From Candidatus Cloacimonas sp. SDB (GTDB taxonomy: Bacteria > Cloacimonadota > Cloacimonadia > Cloacimonadales > TCS61): a DNA stretch of 12,231 nt. The notes beneath the pieces were generated by a model, which did not search any database, had not been told where the DNA came from, and worked only from the letters and a program-made list of their open reading frames with translations. The translations under genes and the position numbers were made by a program. Of this stretch, positions 1-8,227 are shown in pieces (position 1 is the stretch's first letter; the number at the start of each line of letters is the position of its first letter). The stretch covers positions 1 through 12,231 of the forward strand of contig LKUH01000227.1 of NCBI GenBank assembly GCA_001412425.1, given 5' to 3'.

Positions 1-2577
1 CGCGAAAAAAAACATAAAGTTTTGCCCTCTGCCCCTGTTATTCCCCTTAATGATCCTACCCTTTTATTCACAAATGCCGGTATGAACCAGTTTAAAGATA
101 TTTTTTTTGGTAAACAGAACCCGGAATATCTCAGAGTGGTTAACAGTCAGAAATGCATTCGGGCCGGAGGCAAGCATAACGACCTGGAAGAAGTTGGAAA
201 GGACGGTTACCATCACACTTTTTTTGAAATGCTGGGTAACTGGTCCTTTGGGGATTATTATAAAAAAGAAGCTATTATCTGGGCCTGGGAACTGCTGACA
301 GAGGTCTGGGAACTTCCCAAAAATAAACTTTATGCAACCGTTCACCATTCCGATGAGGAAGCTTTTAATCTCTGGAAAGAATTTACCGACATTGAAACCT
401 CTCACATTCAGTATCATGGCGATAAAGATAATTTCTGGGAAATGGGAAATACAGGACCCTGCGGACCCTGCTCCGAAATTCATATAGACAGAGGGATGGA
501 ACATTGTAACCTGCAGGGTGTAAAAGATCATAAATGTAAAATTAATGGTGATTGTCACAGATTCATAGAATTATGGAACCTGGTATTTATTCAGTATGTG
601 AGAGAAGAAGATGGCAGTTTGACCCACCTGGAACAAAAATATATAGATACCGGAGCAGGTCTGGAAAGGATCTGTCAGGTTTTGCAGAATAAAACCTCAA
701 ATTATCACACTGATCTCTTCATGCCGCTAATTAAAAAAATAGAACACCTGTCTAAGGTAAAATATCAGGAAGACCAGCGTGGAGTATCCCATCGCGTCAT
801 AGCAGACCACATCAGATCCCTGGCTTTTGCAATTTCTGACGGTGAATTGCCTTCCAATGAAGGAAGAGGATATGTTTTAAGAAGAATATTGCGGGCTGCT
901 GCTTATAATGGCAGACTTCTGAACCTGAAAAAACCATTTTTATCTGATCTGATTGATACCCTTATTGATATTTTAGGTGATCATTATTCCGAATTGAAAG
1001 AAAAACAGGCTCATACAAAACTGATCATTCAAATGGAAGAAACCAGGTTCAATCTAACACTGGATAAAGGAATAGAACGTTTTGAAGAAGTCATCTCCAA
1101 TCTTAAAAAACAGCAGAATGAAAATGTTATTCCCGGTCAGGAAGTTTTTACCCTTTATGACACTTTTGGCTTTCCTGTGGAACTTACCAGAAAGATGGCA
1201 GAAAAATTGGGATTTACAGTTGATAATACAGGATTCCGAATAGAAATGGAAAAGCAGAAAAAACGAGCGCGAGCTGCGGGCAATTTTGACATAAAGACCT
1301 CCGAGCTTGAGAAATTAGACCTTCAGGCTGTTAAAGAATCTGAATTCACAGGTTACGATAATTATTCCAATAAAGCAGAAATATTGAAATATTCCCTCTC
1401 TGAGGACGGTAAGGTTGTTATTGTTCTGGATAATACTCCCTTCTATCCGGAATCCGGTGGTCAGGTTGGCGATAGAGGTAAAATTTTCAATAAAGATCTG
1501 GAAGTTCTGATCGAAGACGTGCAGAAAGAGAATAAGGTTATTTTTCATTTTGGGAAGCTTCTGAAGGGGAAACTTTCCTGCGAGACCGTATTTGCCGAGA
1601 TTGATTATGAGAACAGGAAGAATATCGCCAGAAATCACACTGCCACTCATCTGCTGCATAAAGCTCTCAGAGAAATACTGGGAGAACATGTTCACCAGAA
1701 AGGATCTCTGGTCCATCCTGATCATCTCAGATTTGATTATACCCATTTTAAACAGACAACAACGGAAGAACTAAACTTCATTGCAAAAATTGTTAACCGT
1801 AAAATCAGAGAAAATATTCTCCTTAAGGTAGAAACGAAACCTCTGGAAAAAGCAAAAAATGAAGGTGCCATGGCTCTTTTCGGTGAAAAATATGACGAAC
1901 AGGTCAGGGTGGTAAGTGTCGGTGATTTTTCCCGGGAACTTTGTGGAGGAACTCATCTGGAAAGTACCGGTGAGATCGGCTTTTTTAAGATAATTTCGGA
2001 ATCTTCCATTGCTTCCGGTATAAGAAGGATAGAAGCCATTACGGGAGTTAAGGCAGAGGAATATGTCAATTCACTGCAAGACGAGCTTCAGGAAATGACC
2101 CGCTTGTTAAAAGTACCTCTTAGAGATCTCCCCGATAAGACGCAGAAGCTTCTTCAAGAAAATAAAGAGCTACAAAAAGAGATCGATAAAATACAAATGA
2201 AGCATGCCAGTTCAGCGATTGAGGAAATGCTTGCGCAGGCAAAAAAAGTTGATGGTGTAAAAATTATCTCTGCCCGTGTTACCCTGGATGATCAGAATAA
2301 AATGAAAGAATTAGGTGACCGGATAAGAGAAAAAATAAAAAGCGGTATAGCAGTTTTGATTGCAGAGATCGATAATAAGGTTTCCATCCTTACCATTGTA
2401 ACAAATGATCTTACAGACAGAATACAGGCTGGAAGAATTGTTGCAGAAGTTGCCTCTATTGTTGGTGGTAGAGGAGGCGGCCGGCCTGATATGGCAATGG
2501 CAGGAGGAAAAGAAGTGAAAAAAATAGATGAAGCCGTAATTAAGGCTTCTCAGATTGTGGAGGAATTCCTAAAATGA
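1..2577 (+). CDS. alaS: Alanyl-tRNA synthetase (5' end outside window)
   Basis: Cytoplasmic class II synthetase that charges tRNA-Ala and clears mischarged Ser/Gly. The frame is open to base 1. The first visible residues (REKKHKVLPSAP) align with roughly residue 17 of typical AlaRS, so about 15-20 N-terminal residues lie outside; the TTG at 22 is not the real start. Numbered from base 1, visible parts are the catalytic core (NDPTLLFTNAGMNQFKD, then RAGGKHNDLE and the motif 2 region HTFFEMLGNWSFGDYY), the editing-domain zinc set H546-x3-H550 (HTATH) with C648 and H652 (CGGTH), a coiled-coil linker around 695-735, and the glycine-rich C-Ala segment from about 822 (GGRGGGRPDMAMAGG). All expected domains are present and the 858 visible codons fit the usual 870-880. 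An extra Cys-rich stretch (C169, C179, C185, H186) sits in the catalytic domain. The stop overlaps the next start as ATGA, so translation is probably coupled. Confidence 0.98.
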   Translation, partial: REKKHKVLPSAPVIPLNDPTLLFTNAGMNQFKDIFFGKQNPEYLRVVNSQKCIRAGGKHNDLEEVGKDGYHHTFFEMLGNWSFGDYYKKEAIIWAWELLTEVWELPKNKLYATVHHSDEEAFNLWKEFTDIETSHIQYHGDKDNFWEMGNTGPCGPCSEIHIDRGMEHCNLQGVKDHKCKINGDCHRFIELWNLVFIQYVREEDGSLTHLEQKYIDTGAGLERICQVLQNKTSNYHTDLFMPLIKKIEHLSKVKYQEDQRGVSHRVIADHIRSLAFAISDGELPSNEGRGYVLRRILRAAAYNGRLLNLKKPFLSDLIDTLIDILGDHYSELKEKQAHTKLIIQMEETRFNLTLDKGIERFEEVISNLKKQQNENVIPGQEVFTLYDTFGFPVELTRKMAEKLGFTVDNTGFRIEMEKQKKRARAAGNFDIKTSELEKLDLQAVKESEFTGYDNYSNKAEILKYSLSEDGKVVIVLDNTPFYPESGGQVGDRGKIFNKDLEVLIEDVQKENKVIFHFGKLLKGKLSCETVFAEIDYENRKNIARNHTATHLLHKALREILGEHVHQKGSLVHPDHLRFDYTHFKQTTTEELNFIAKIVNRKIRENILLKVETKPLEKAKNEGAMALFGEKYDEQVRVVSVGDFSRELCGGTHLESTGEIGFFKIISESSIASGIRRIEAITGVKAEEYVNSLQDELQEMTRLLKVPLRDLPDKTQKLLQENKELQKEIDKIQMKHASSAIEEMLAQAKKVDGVKIISARVTLDDQNKMKELGDRIREKIKSGIAVLIAEIDNKVSILTIVTNDLTDRIQAGRIVAEVASIVGGRGGGRPDMAMAGGKEVKKIDEAVIKASQIVEEFLK

Positions 2578-3302
2578 AAAAAATCTATCCCGTACTTTTA
2601 CTGCTCATAATAATTCTTATATCAGGCTGTATGAGACCCTACCCTTTGTATAACCTTATCCCTGCCGAAAATTACAATTCCCGCTGGTTATTGGGAAGTG
2701 AATATGTGACAATCTCTGAAAATGATATTATTGCTTCTGTTGCTTACTTAAACAGCGAAAGTGATCTGCTGGTTTTTGATATGGAGGTCATCAACGCATC
2801 AGAGGAAGATATTCTTGTTACTCCGGAAATATTTTACTATCATATTCTGGTTTCCAAATTTGAAGATGATACACTAAAAGTGATGGCTGTCGATCCTGAA
2901 AAACGTTTAATGGTAATTAATAAGGCTCTGTCGAGACAAAACGCTTCTATGTCCAACCAGATTATTTCCAATATTATTATGGAAACCACTTCACTTATCG
3001 GAGATGTTGCTGATTCCGATGATAAAACCCTTCAGGAACAGCAGCTTGATTTACAGCAGGATATGGAACGTGAAGTAAACGCTTTTAGAGCGGAAAACCG
3101 AATCAGGAATCAAATTTATGCCCTAAAAAATCAACAGAATTACTGGTCTTCTGAAGTTTTAAGAAGAACAACTCTTAAACCTGGAGACGCCGTCCGCGGC
3201 AAGATCTTTTTCCCGGCTAAAAGAGATATCAAGAAATTGCAGTTAGTTGTTAAGATCGAAGATCATCAGTTCGATCTGGTGTTTGATCAGCAGAAATTTT
3301 AG
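2574..3302 (+). CDS. Predicted outer-membrane lipoprotein, unknown family
   Basis: 242 residues, family not recognised. The N-terminus is a clear lipoprotein signal: KK at 2-3, a hydrophobic core YPVLLLLIIILI, and lipobox I-S-G-C with the acylated Cys at 19. Residue +2 is Met, not Asp, so Lol sorting to the outer membrane is expected where that rule applies. The mature part looks like a beta-rich domain (about 35-110), then a polar helical stretch rich in Gln, Glu and Arg (about 149-191), then a beta-like C-terminus containing KPGDAVRGKIFFP, of the kind seen in small beta-sandwich lipoproteins. The ATG overlaps the alaS stop by four bases, and the GT9 gene starts one base after its stop, so it is an operon member. 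A role in the cell envelope is inferred only from the signal and the GT9 neighbour. Confidence 0.85.
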   Translation: MKKIYPVLLLLIIILISGCMRPYPLYNLIPAENYNSRWLLGSEYVTISENDIIASVAYLNSESDLLVFDMEVINASEEDILVTPEIFYYHILVSKFEDDTLKVMAVDPEKRLMVINKALSRQNASMSNQIISNIIMETTSLIGDVADSDDKTLQEQQLDLQQDMEREVNAFRAENRIRNQIYALKNQQNYWSSEVLRRTTLKPGDAVRGKIFFPAKRDIKKLQLVVKIEDHQFDLVFDQQKF

Positions 3303-3303
3303 C

Positions 3304-4296
3304 ATGAAGATCCTGATTCTGAGGTTAAGTTCAATTGGAGACATAGTCTTAACTCAACCTGTTACTCGTGTATTAAGGGAAAATTTTAAAACTGCAGAAA
3401 TAGATTATTTAACCAAACCTGCTTACCGAGGTGTTGTTGAGGCTTTTGGCTGTGTAGATAATATTTATGAGTGGGAAGATAAGAAAAATGCCCTGAAGAT
3501 TATTCGACAAAAAAAATACGATCTTGTGATTGACCTTCATGCTAAACTCAATACCGGCATAATCAAACTACTCTCCGGTACCAGAAAAATTATTACCGTA
3601 AATAAAAAACACTTTTACCGCTGGGCTTTAACCAAAAAGATCATCAGAAAACCAAATGAATCGATGAGTGATATTTATCTGCATACTCTAAAAAAAATCG
3701 GACTCAATGGACAATACTATCTGCCGGAACTTCACCCCAATAAAGTGTTAAAAAATGAAATATTAAAATTATTCCAGAATCAGGGAATTGATCCTACCAA
3801 AAGGCTGATCGGTATTTTTCCCGGAGCACTTCATTACACCAAGCGTTACCCGGCAACAGAATTTGCCAGGTTTATAAATAAGGTGCCGAACAGTTATAAC
3901 TGCAGCTTTCTGATCCTGGGATCTACCGATGATTACGAAATAGCCGAAAAGATTATTGCCAGAACCAGTGTGAAAACCTACAATCTCTGTGGCAAAGTGA
4001 ATATTCCGGAATTGATCGTGCTGATTGATATTCTGAACCTGGTAATATCAAATGACAGCGGTCCCATGCATATCGCTGCCGCTCTCAAGAAAAAACAAAT
4101 TGCCATCTTCGGCGGAACTCATTCCATGCTGGGCTTTGCACCCCTGAACTTCAACGCTCTGTTACTGCAGGCTAACCTGCCCTGTCAACCCTGTTCCACC
4201 CATGGTCTGGAAAAGTGTCCTCTAGGTACGCTGGAATGTATGAATTCAATTACTCCGGATAATTTACTGGAAGCATTTGAAGATCTTATGAATTGA
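3304..4296 (+). CDS. GT9 family glycosyltransferase, LPS heptosyltransferase-like
   Basis: 330 residues, normal length for ADP-heptose:LPS heptosyltransferases (WaaF/WaaC, GT-B fold), which add heptose to the inner core on the cytoplasmic face of the inner membrane. The N-terminus MKILILRLSSIGDIVLTQP is the family hallmark. It is followed by YDLVIDLHAKLNTG, the donor-domain opening GIFPGALHYTKRYP (from 170), LILGSTDD, and the nucleotide-sugar binding motif NDSGPMHIAAA (250-260). The C-terminal Cys cluster (C294-x2-C297, then Cys in KCPLG and LECM) is typical of the RfaF-like branch. The frame is open further upstream to 3247, but that would overlap the lipoprotein and place 19 unrelated residues before the conserved MKILILR start. 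No strong ribosome site is visible; coupling to the preceding gene is likely. Exact acceptor and sugar cannot be told, so no waa symbol is given. Confidence 0.92.
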   Translation: MKILILRLSSIGDIVLTQPVTRVLRENFKTAEIDYLTKPAYRGVVEAFGCVDNIYEWEDKKNALKIIRQKKYDLVIDLHAKLNTGIIKLLSGTRKIITVNKKHFYRWALTKKIIRKPNESMSDIYLHTLKKIGLNGQYYLPELHPNKVLKNEILKLFQNQGIDPTKRLIGIFPGALHYTKRYPATEFARFINKVPNSYNCSFLILGSTDDYEIAEKIIARTSVKTYNLCGKVNIPELIVLIDILNLVISNDSGPMHIAAALKKKQIAIFGGTHSMLGFAPLNFNALLLQANLPCQPCSTHGLEKCPLGTLECMNSITPDNLLEAFEDLMN

Positions 4297-4341
4297 ATTT
4301 TATTAATTTATCTCACGATCTCAAGTAGGAATAATTACTCT

Positions 4342-6462
4342 TTAAGTATATTGCAGCCTGTAAAGGTCGTAATAAAGATCCTTCTTTTCCAGCAGTTCCT
4401 GATGTGTACCCTCTTCTCTGATCTTTCCCTTGTGCAGAACAATTATCCTGTCTGCATTTTGAATTGTAGAGAGTCTGTGAGCAATGATAATGGATGTTCT
4501 GTTTTCCATTAGTTTTTTTAAAGCATCCTGAATCAGAATTTCAGTTTCCGTATCAATATTGGATGTAGCTTCATCCAGAACGAAAATTGCCGGATCATAA
4601 GCAAGAACACGGGCAAAAGCGATCAGCTGTCTCTGGCCAAAAGAAAAAGTTGAACCTCTTTCCATCACAGGTTCCAGATATTTCTCGGGAAGATTTTCGA
4701 TGAAACTATCCACATTGACGTATTCAGCCACCCGCCTTATCTCTTCATTGGTTATTTCTTCATTTCCCAGAATAATATTATCTTTTATTGTTCCAGAAAA
4801 AAGGAATACATCCTGTTGAACAATACCAATATTATCCCGCAGTTCCTCCAGCGAATACTCGCCAATATCCTTTCCATCAATTAGAATTCTGCCTTTCTGA
4901 AAAGGATAAAGCCCGGATATCAAGCTTATAATAGATGTTTTACCAGAACCTGTATGGCCTACAAGTGCCACTTTTTCTCCCGGTTTGATCTGGAAGGAAA
5001 TGTCCTTAAGTACATCTCCGTTATCGTTATATCTCAGTGAAACATTACGGAATTCGATCTCTCCCTTTAATACGGTTCCATTCCTTTTTTCATGCCTGTA
5101 ATCTTCTCCCGTATTTTCCATGAGATCGAAAATTCGTTCCGCACCGGACATCGCAGCCTGTAAAATATTGAATTTTTCGCTAATATGATCAATGGGCTGG
5201 AAGAAACGATCCATATAACTCAAAAAAGCCATGAATATACCCAGTGAGATCATGTCTTTTATTACCAATCCCAGCCCGAACCAGACTATTATCGCCAATG
5301 CTATTCTACGCATCGAATGTATTACCGGCCGGAATGAAGCATATATCATCATTTGTTGTATGGAAGCTTTATAGTATTCCCGATTTATCGTGGCAAACTC
5401 ATCTCTTTTTCTTTTATATTGATTGAATAGCTGAATGATCTTCACACCAGAGATGTCCTCTGATAAAGTTGAATTTATAGCTGCAATTTTTTTTCTTACC
5501 ACCCGATAAACTATTCTAATTTTATTTTTAAAGGTAATTAACAGAAAAATCACAACAGGCAACACGGTGAATGAGGCCAATGCAAGTCTCCAGTTCAACA
5601 CCAGCATCATAACTAAAATACCCAGCATAACAATAAAATCCTGGATGAGTTTAATAAGCCCGGAACTAAGCATTTCATCCATGGTTCTAACATCATTAGT
5701 TACTCTTGTAACCAACCTCCCTATAGGATTTTTATCGAAAAAGGAAAGGGGTAATTTTTCCAGATGGGCAAATAGATCCCTTCTTAAGTCGTACATTGCA
5801 TGCTGAGCAGCATAATTGATGGAATAGATCTGTAAATAGCTAAACACGAACTGAAGTATCAGAATACTCAGGAAGATCAAGCCGTAGATCTTTAGCTGTG
5901 ATATGTCATCACTTCTTAACTGCCGGAGTTCTTTACTGCTTAAAATACCTTGATCTTTAAGATCTGACAGGCGGGATACTTCAACCGCGATTTTTTTATC
6001 TGAGACAACGATAAAATCCAGACCAGAGATCTTTTCTAAAACCTGCGGCTCATTTTTAAGAAACACTATTTTCTTCATGAACTGATTATCTGTTTGAAAA
6101 TTTGCAATGACCTCATCATCCAGATAGAACAATTTATCGTTAGAAAAAGTTAAAAAATATTTATCTTTATACTGAAATTCTTCAAACTTTAACGTTTTAT
6201 TATTTTGGGAAAATTCTTCCCAGTCAGACTTCTCGTTAAAAATAAGCAGATTGCGATTGGGACTAACTATTTCATCAACTGCTGTTTTAGTAACGTACGG
6301 TACTGCCAGTTCTGCAGCAGCAAAAAACAAAAGCAAAACAAAAGAGACAGCTACCAGCTTCCAGTAAGGTTTAAGATAGCGGATCAGTTTTTTGAACAGT
6401 TCCTTATCGTAAATCTTACTTTTTATATCATCTTCGGATCCAACCATAGTATGATGTTTCAT
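4342..6462 (-). CDS. ABC exporter half-transporter with extracytoplasmic insertion (BmrD/TM288-like partner)
   Basis: 706 residues, longer than the usual 570-600 of a TMD-NBD half exporter. TM1 is at about 33-57. A hydrophilic segment of some 120 residues (about 68-190) follows, then TM2 (about 191-212) and the rest of a six-helix exporter domain. By topology the insertion lies outside the cytoplasm. The nucleotide-binding domain has Walker A GHTGSGKT (502-509), Q-loop VQQD, a non-standard signature FSFGQ (606-610), Walker B ending in D630 with catalytic E631, D-loop SNID and H-loop H662. Normal Glu with a degenerate signature is the pattern of the catalytic-Glu subunit of heterodimeric exporters such as TM288, LmrD and BmrD. 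Its ATG overlaps the stop of the partner gene (TAATG), with AGGA just upstream, so equimolar expression is likely. Substrate unknown: drug, lipid or peptide are all possible. Confidence 0.95.
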   Translation of the reverse strand: MKHHTMVGSEDDIKSKIYDKELFKKLIRYLKPYWKLVAVSFVLLLFFAAAELAVPYVTKTAVDEIVSPNRNLLIFNEKSDWEEFSQNNKTLKFEEFQYKDKYFLTFSNDKLFYLDDEVIANFQTDNQFMKKIVFLKNEPQVLEKISGLDFIVVSDKKIAVEVSRLSDLKDQGILSSKELRQLRSDDISQLKIYGLIFLSILILQFVFSYLQIYSINYAAQHAMYDLRRDLFAHLEKLPLSFFDKNPIGRLVTRVTNDVRTMDEMLSSGLIKLIQDFIVMLGILVMMLVLNWRLALASFTVLPVVIFLLITFKNKIRIVYRVVRKKIAAINSTLSEDISGVKIIQLFNQYKRKRDEFATINREYYKASIQQMMIYASFRPVIHSMRRIALAIIVWFGLGLVIKDMISLGIFMAFLSYMDRFFQPIDHISEKFNILQAAMSGAERIFDLMENTGEDYRHEKRNGTVLKGEIEFRNVSLRYNDNGDVLKDISFQIKPGEKVALVGHTGSGKTSIISLISGLYPFQKGRILIDGKDIGEYSLEELRDNIGIVQQDVFLFSGTIKDNIILGNEEITNEEIRRVAEYVNVDSFIENLPEKYLEPVMERGSTFSFGQRQLIAFARVLAYDPAIFVLDEATSNIDTETEILIQDALKKLMENRTSIIIAHRLSTIQNADRIIVLHKGKIREEGTHQELLEKKDLYYDLYRLQYT

Positions 6463-8222
6463 TATTCCTGTTTTCCCGTTTCAGCATCCAGCCTTTCTTT
6501 TATCATCTGCTTTTCCTGCAGATCCTTATAAATACCATTTATAGCCAGGAGCTCTTTATGATTACCTGTTTCTGCAACTTTGCCATTTTCCAGGACAACT
6601 ATTTTATCTGCATGCTGCAAGGACGATATTCTATGAGCTATTATAATAGTGGTTTTATTTTTTCTGATCCCGATCAATAATTCCAGGATCTGTTTTTCCG
6701 TTTTTGTATCCACGGCAGAAAGGGCATCATCAAGGATGAGGACTTCAGGATCTGTCAGCAAGGCTCGTGCTATAGCAAGCCTTTGTTTCTGTCCACCGGA
6801 CAGTGTTACTCCTCTTTCACCTATCACTGTATCAAAACCCTTTTCAAATTCCATAATATCATCGTAAACCTGAGCATTCCGGGCAGCGTTTTCGATCTCC
6901 TTTCTGTCTGCATCAGGTTTACCCAGAGCTATGTTTTCAGCAATAGAATCAGAAAACAGAAAGATATCCTGTGGTACGGTTACAATGTGTTTTCTTAAAA
7001 CCTGCAAAGGGATTTTATAAATATCGTGATCATCGATAAAGATACTGTTCCGGGGAGGATTATAAACCCTGGTTATCAGATCAACCAGAGTGGTTTTTCC
7101 ACAACCTGTTTTACCAACAAGTGCCAGAGTCTTACCTTTATCGATATAGAAAGATACATTTGAGAAAATCTCGCTGCTGTCTTCTTTATATTTAAAACTT
7201 AACGTTCTAATTTCAATTTTTCCCTGCAGAGCCTGAATAGATTCATCAATATCTTCATCATAAACTTCAGGACCAACTTCAAAAATTGAATTCAGCCTTG
7301 CCAGTGACGCTTTGCCCCGCTGCAGTAAATTAATGAACCAGCCTATTGCAATCATAGGCCAGACAAACATGCCCAAATAGGAGAAAAAAGCGACAAATTC
7401 TCCCATCGAGATCTCTCCGCTTAAGGTTAATTCCCCACCAAACACCAGCACTATCCCCATACTTATGGAAATAAACAGAAATAGGGTAGGATGAAAGATC
7501 CCGAATATCCTTACAAGTAATATATTTTCTTTCACATAATTATAGGCTGAGCGGGAAACTTTGCTCAATTCAGCTTTCTCCTGAACAAAAGCCTTAACTA
7601 CTCTGATACCGGAAATACTCTCCTGTATCTGACCACTCATCTGGGCAAATGAAGCTTGTACTCTTTTAAAATGATGATGGATCCGTTTCCCGAAAAAAAC
7701 TATGACAAAGGTTAAAAAAGGCATTGGTATGACAGCTAAAAGCGTTAGCCTTAAATTTATGTTGATCATAAAAAACAGGGAGGCAACAGAGAAAACCACA
7801 ATATCTACCAGAATAACTAATCCGAATCCGGCCAGCATGCGAACGGCATTCATATCATTTGTCGCATATGCCATCAGGTCACCGGTTTTAGCTTTATCAA
7901 AAAAGGATTTAGAAAGCGAAAGCAAATGGTCATAAAAAAGTTGTCTCATATCTCTATCTACAATCCAGGCATTACCAATGAGTAAAAGCCTCCAGACAAA
8001 TCTTATAGCTGCAATTCCCAAGGCAATCAGAAATATCAACAGGGAATATTTAACCAGGTCGGACTGGGCAAATCCGGGAACTTTGATCTGATCAACTGCC
8101 ACCTGCATTATTTTGGGAACCATTAATTGCAGAACGTCTACAACAATTATTAATAAAAGTCCTATTACAATTCTCAGCCAGTTCTTCTTTAAGATAGGAA
8201 TGATTTTATCAAATGTCTTCAT
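6462..8222 (-). CDS. ABC exporter half-transporter with degenerate catalytic site (BmrC/TM287-like partner)
   Basis: 586 residues: six-helix exporter TMD (TM1 about 17-37, TM2 about 58-82, the rest to about 300) followed by an ABC domain. Visible motifs are A-loop Tyr in LSFKYKED, Walker A GKTGCGKT (370-377), Q-loop VPQD, canonical signature LSGGQ (474-478), Walker B VLILD with D498, then D499 where the catalytic Glu should be, D-loop SAVD and H-loop H530. The Asp substitution with an intact signature complements the neighbour exactly: this subunit's LSGGQ would pair with the neighbour's competent Walker A/B site, while its own Walker site faces FSFGQ and would be the slow or inactive site. 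It starts 5 bases after the kinase stop and overlaps the partner start by one base. A weak AAGG lies about 12 bases upstream of the ATG. Substrate unknown. Confidence 0.95.
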   Translation of the reverse strand: MKTFDKIIPILKKNWLRIVIGLLLIIVVDVLQLMVPKIMQVAVDQIKVPGFAQSDLVKYSLLIFLIALGIAAIRFVWRLLLIGNAWIVDRDMRQLFYDHLLSLSKSFFDKAKTGDLMAYATNDMNAVRMLAGFGLVILVDIVVFSVASLFFMININLRLTLLAVIPMPFLTFVIVFFGKRIHHHFKRVQASFAQMSGQIQESISGIRVVKAFVQEKAELSKVSRSAYNYVKENILLVRIFGIFHPTLFLFISISMGIVLVFGGELTLSGEISMGEFVAFFSYLGMFVWPMIAIGWFINLLQRGKASLARLNSIFEVGPEVYDEDIDESIQALQGKIEIRTLSFKYKEDSSEIFSNVSFYIDKGKTLALVGKTGCGKTTLVDLITRVYNPPRNSIFIDDHDIYKIPLQVLRKHIVTVPQDIFLFSDSIAENIALGKPDADRKEIENAARNAQVYDDIMEFEKGFDTVIGERGVTLSGGQKQRLAIARALLTDPEVLILDDALSAVDTKTEKQILELLIGIRKNKTTIIIAHRISSLQHADKIVVLENGKVAETGNHKELLAINGIYKDLQEKQMIKERLDAETGKQE

Positions 8223-8227
8223 GAAAC

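Noticed and set aside
22..24. TTG as the start codon of alaS
   Set aside because: The frame is open to base 1 and the preceding residues REKKHKV match the region just before the conserved PSAP/NDPTLLF part of AlaRS, so the true start is outside the window.
64..558. Long antisense open frame within alaS, and similar open frames opposite or inside other genes (for example 1315-1746, 6205-6531, 10787-11017)
   Set aside because: They lie wholly within or mostly over well-recognised genes, show no known motifs, and have no ribosome site or operon logic. They are shadows of the real coding frames.
3247..3303. Upstream start for the GT9 gene
   Set aside because: It would overlap the lipoprotein gene and add 19 residues with no family similarity. 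The conserved MKILILRLSSIGD begins at 3304.
4297..4341. Possible bidirectional terminator between the convergent operons
   Set aside because: The 45 bases are AT-rich but I could not find a stable GC stem followed by a T run in either direction.
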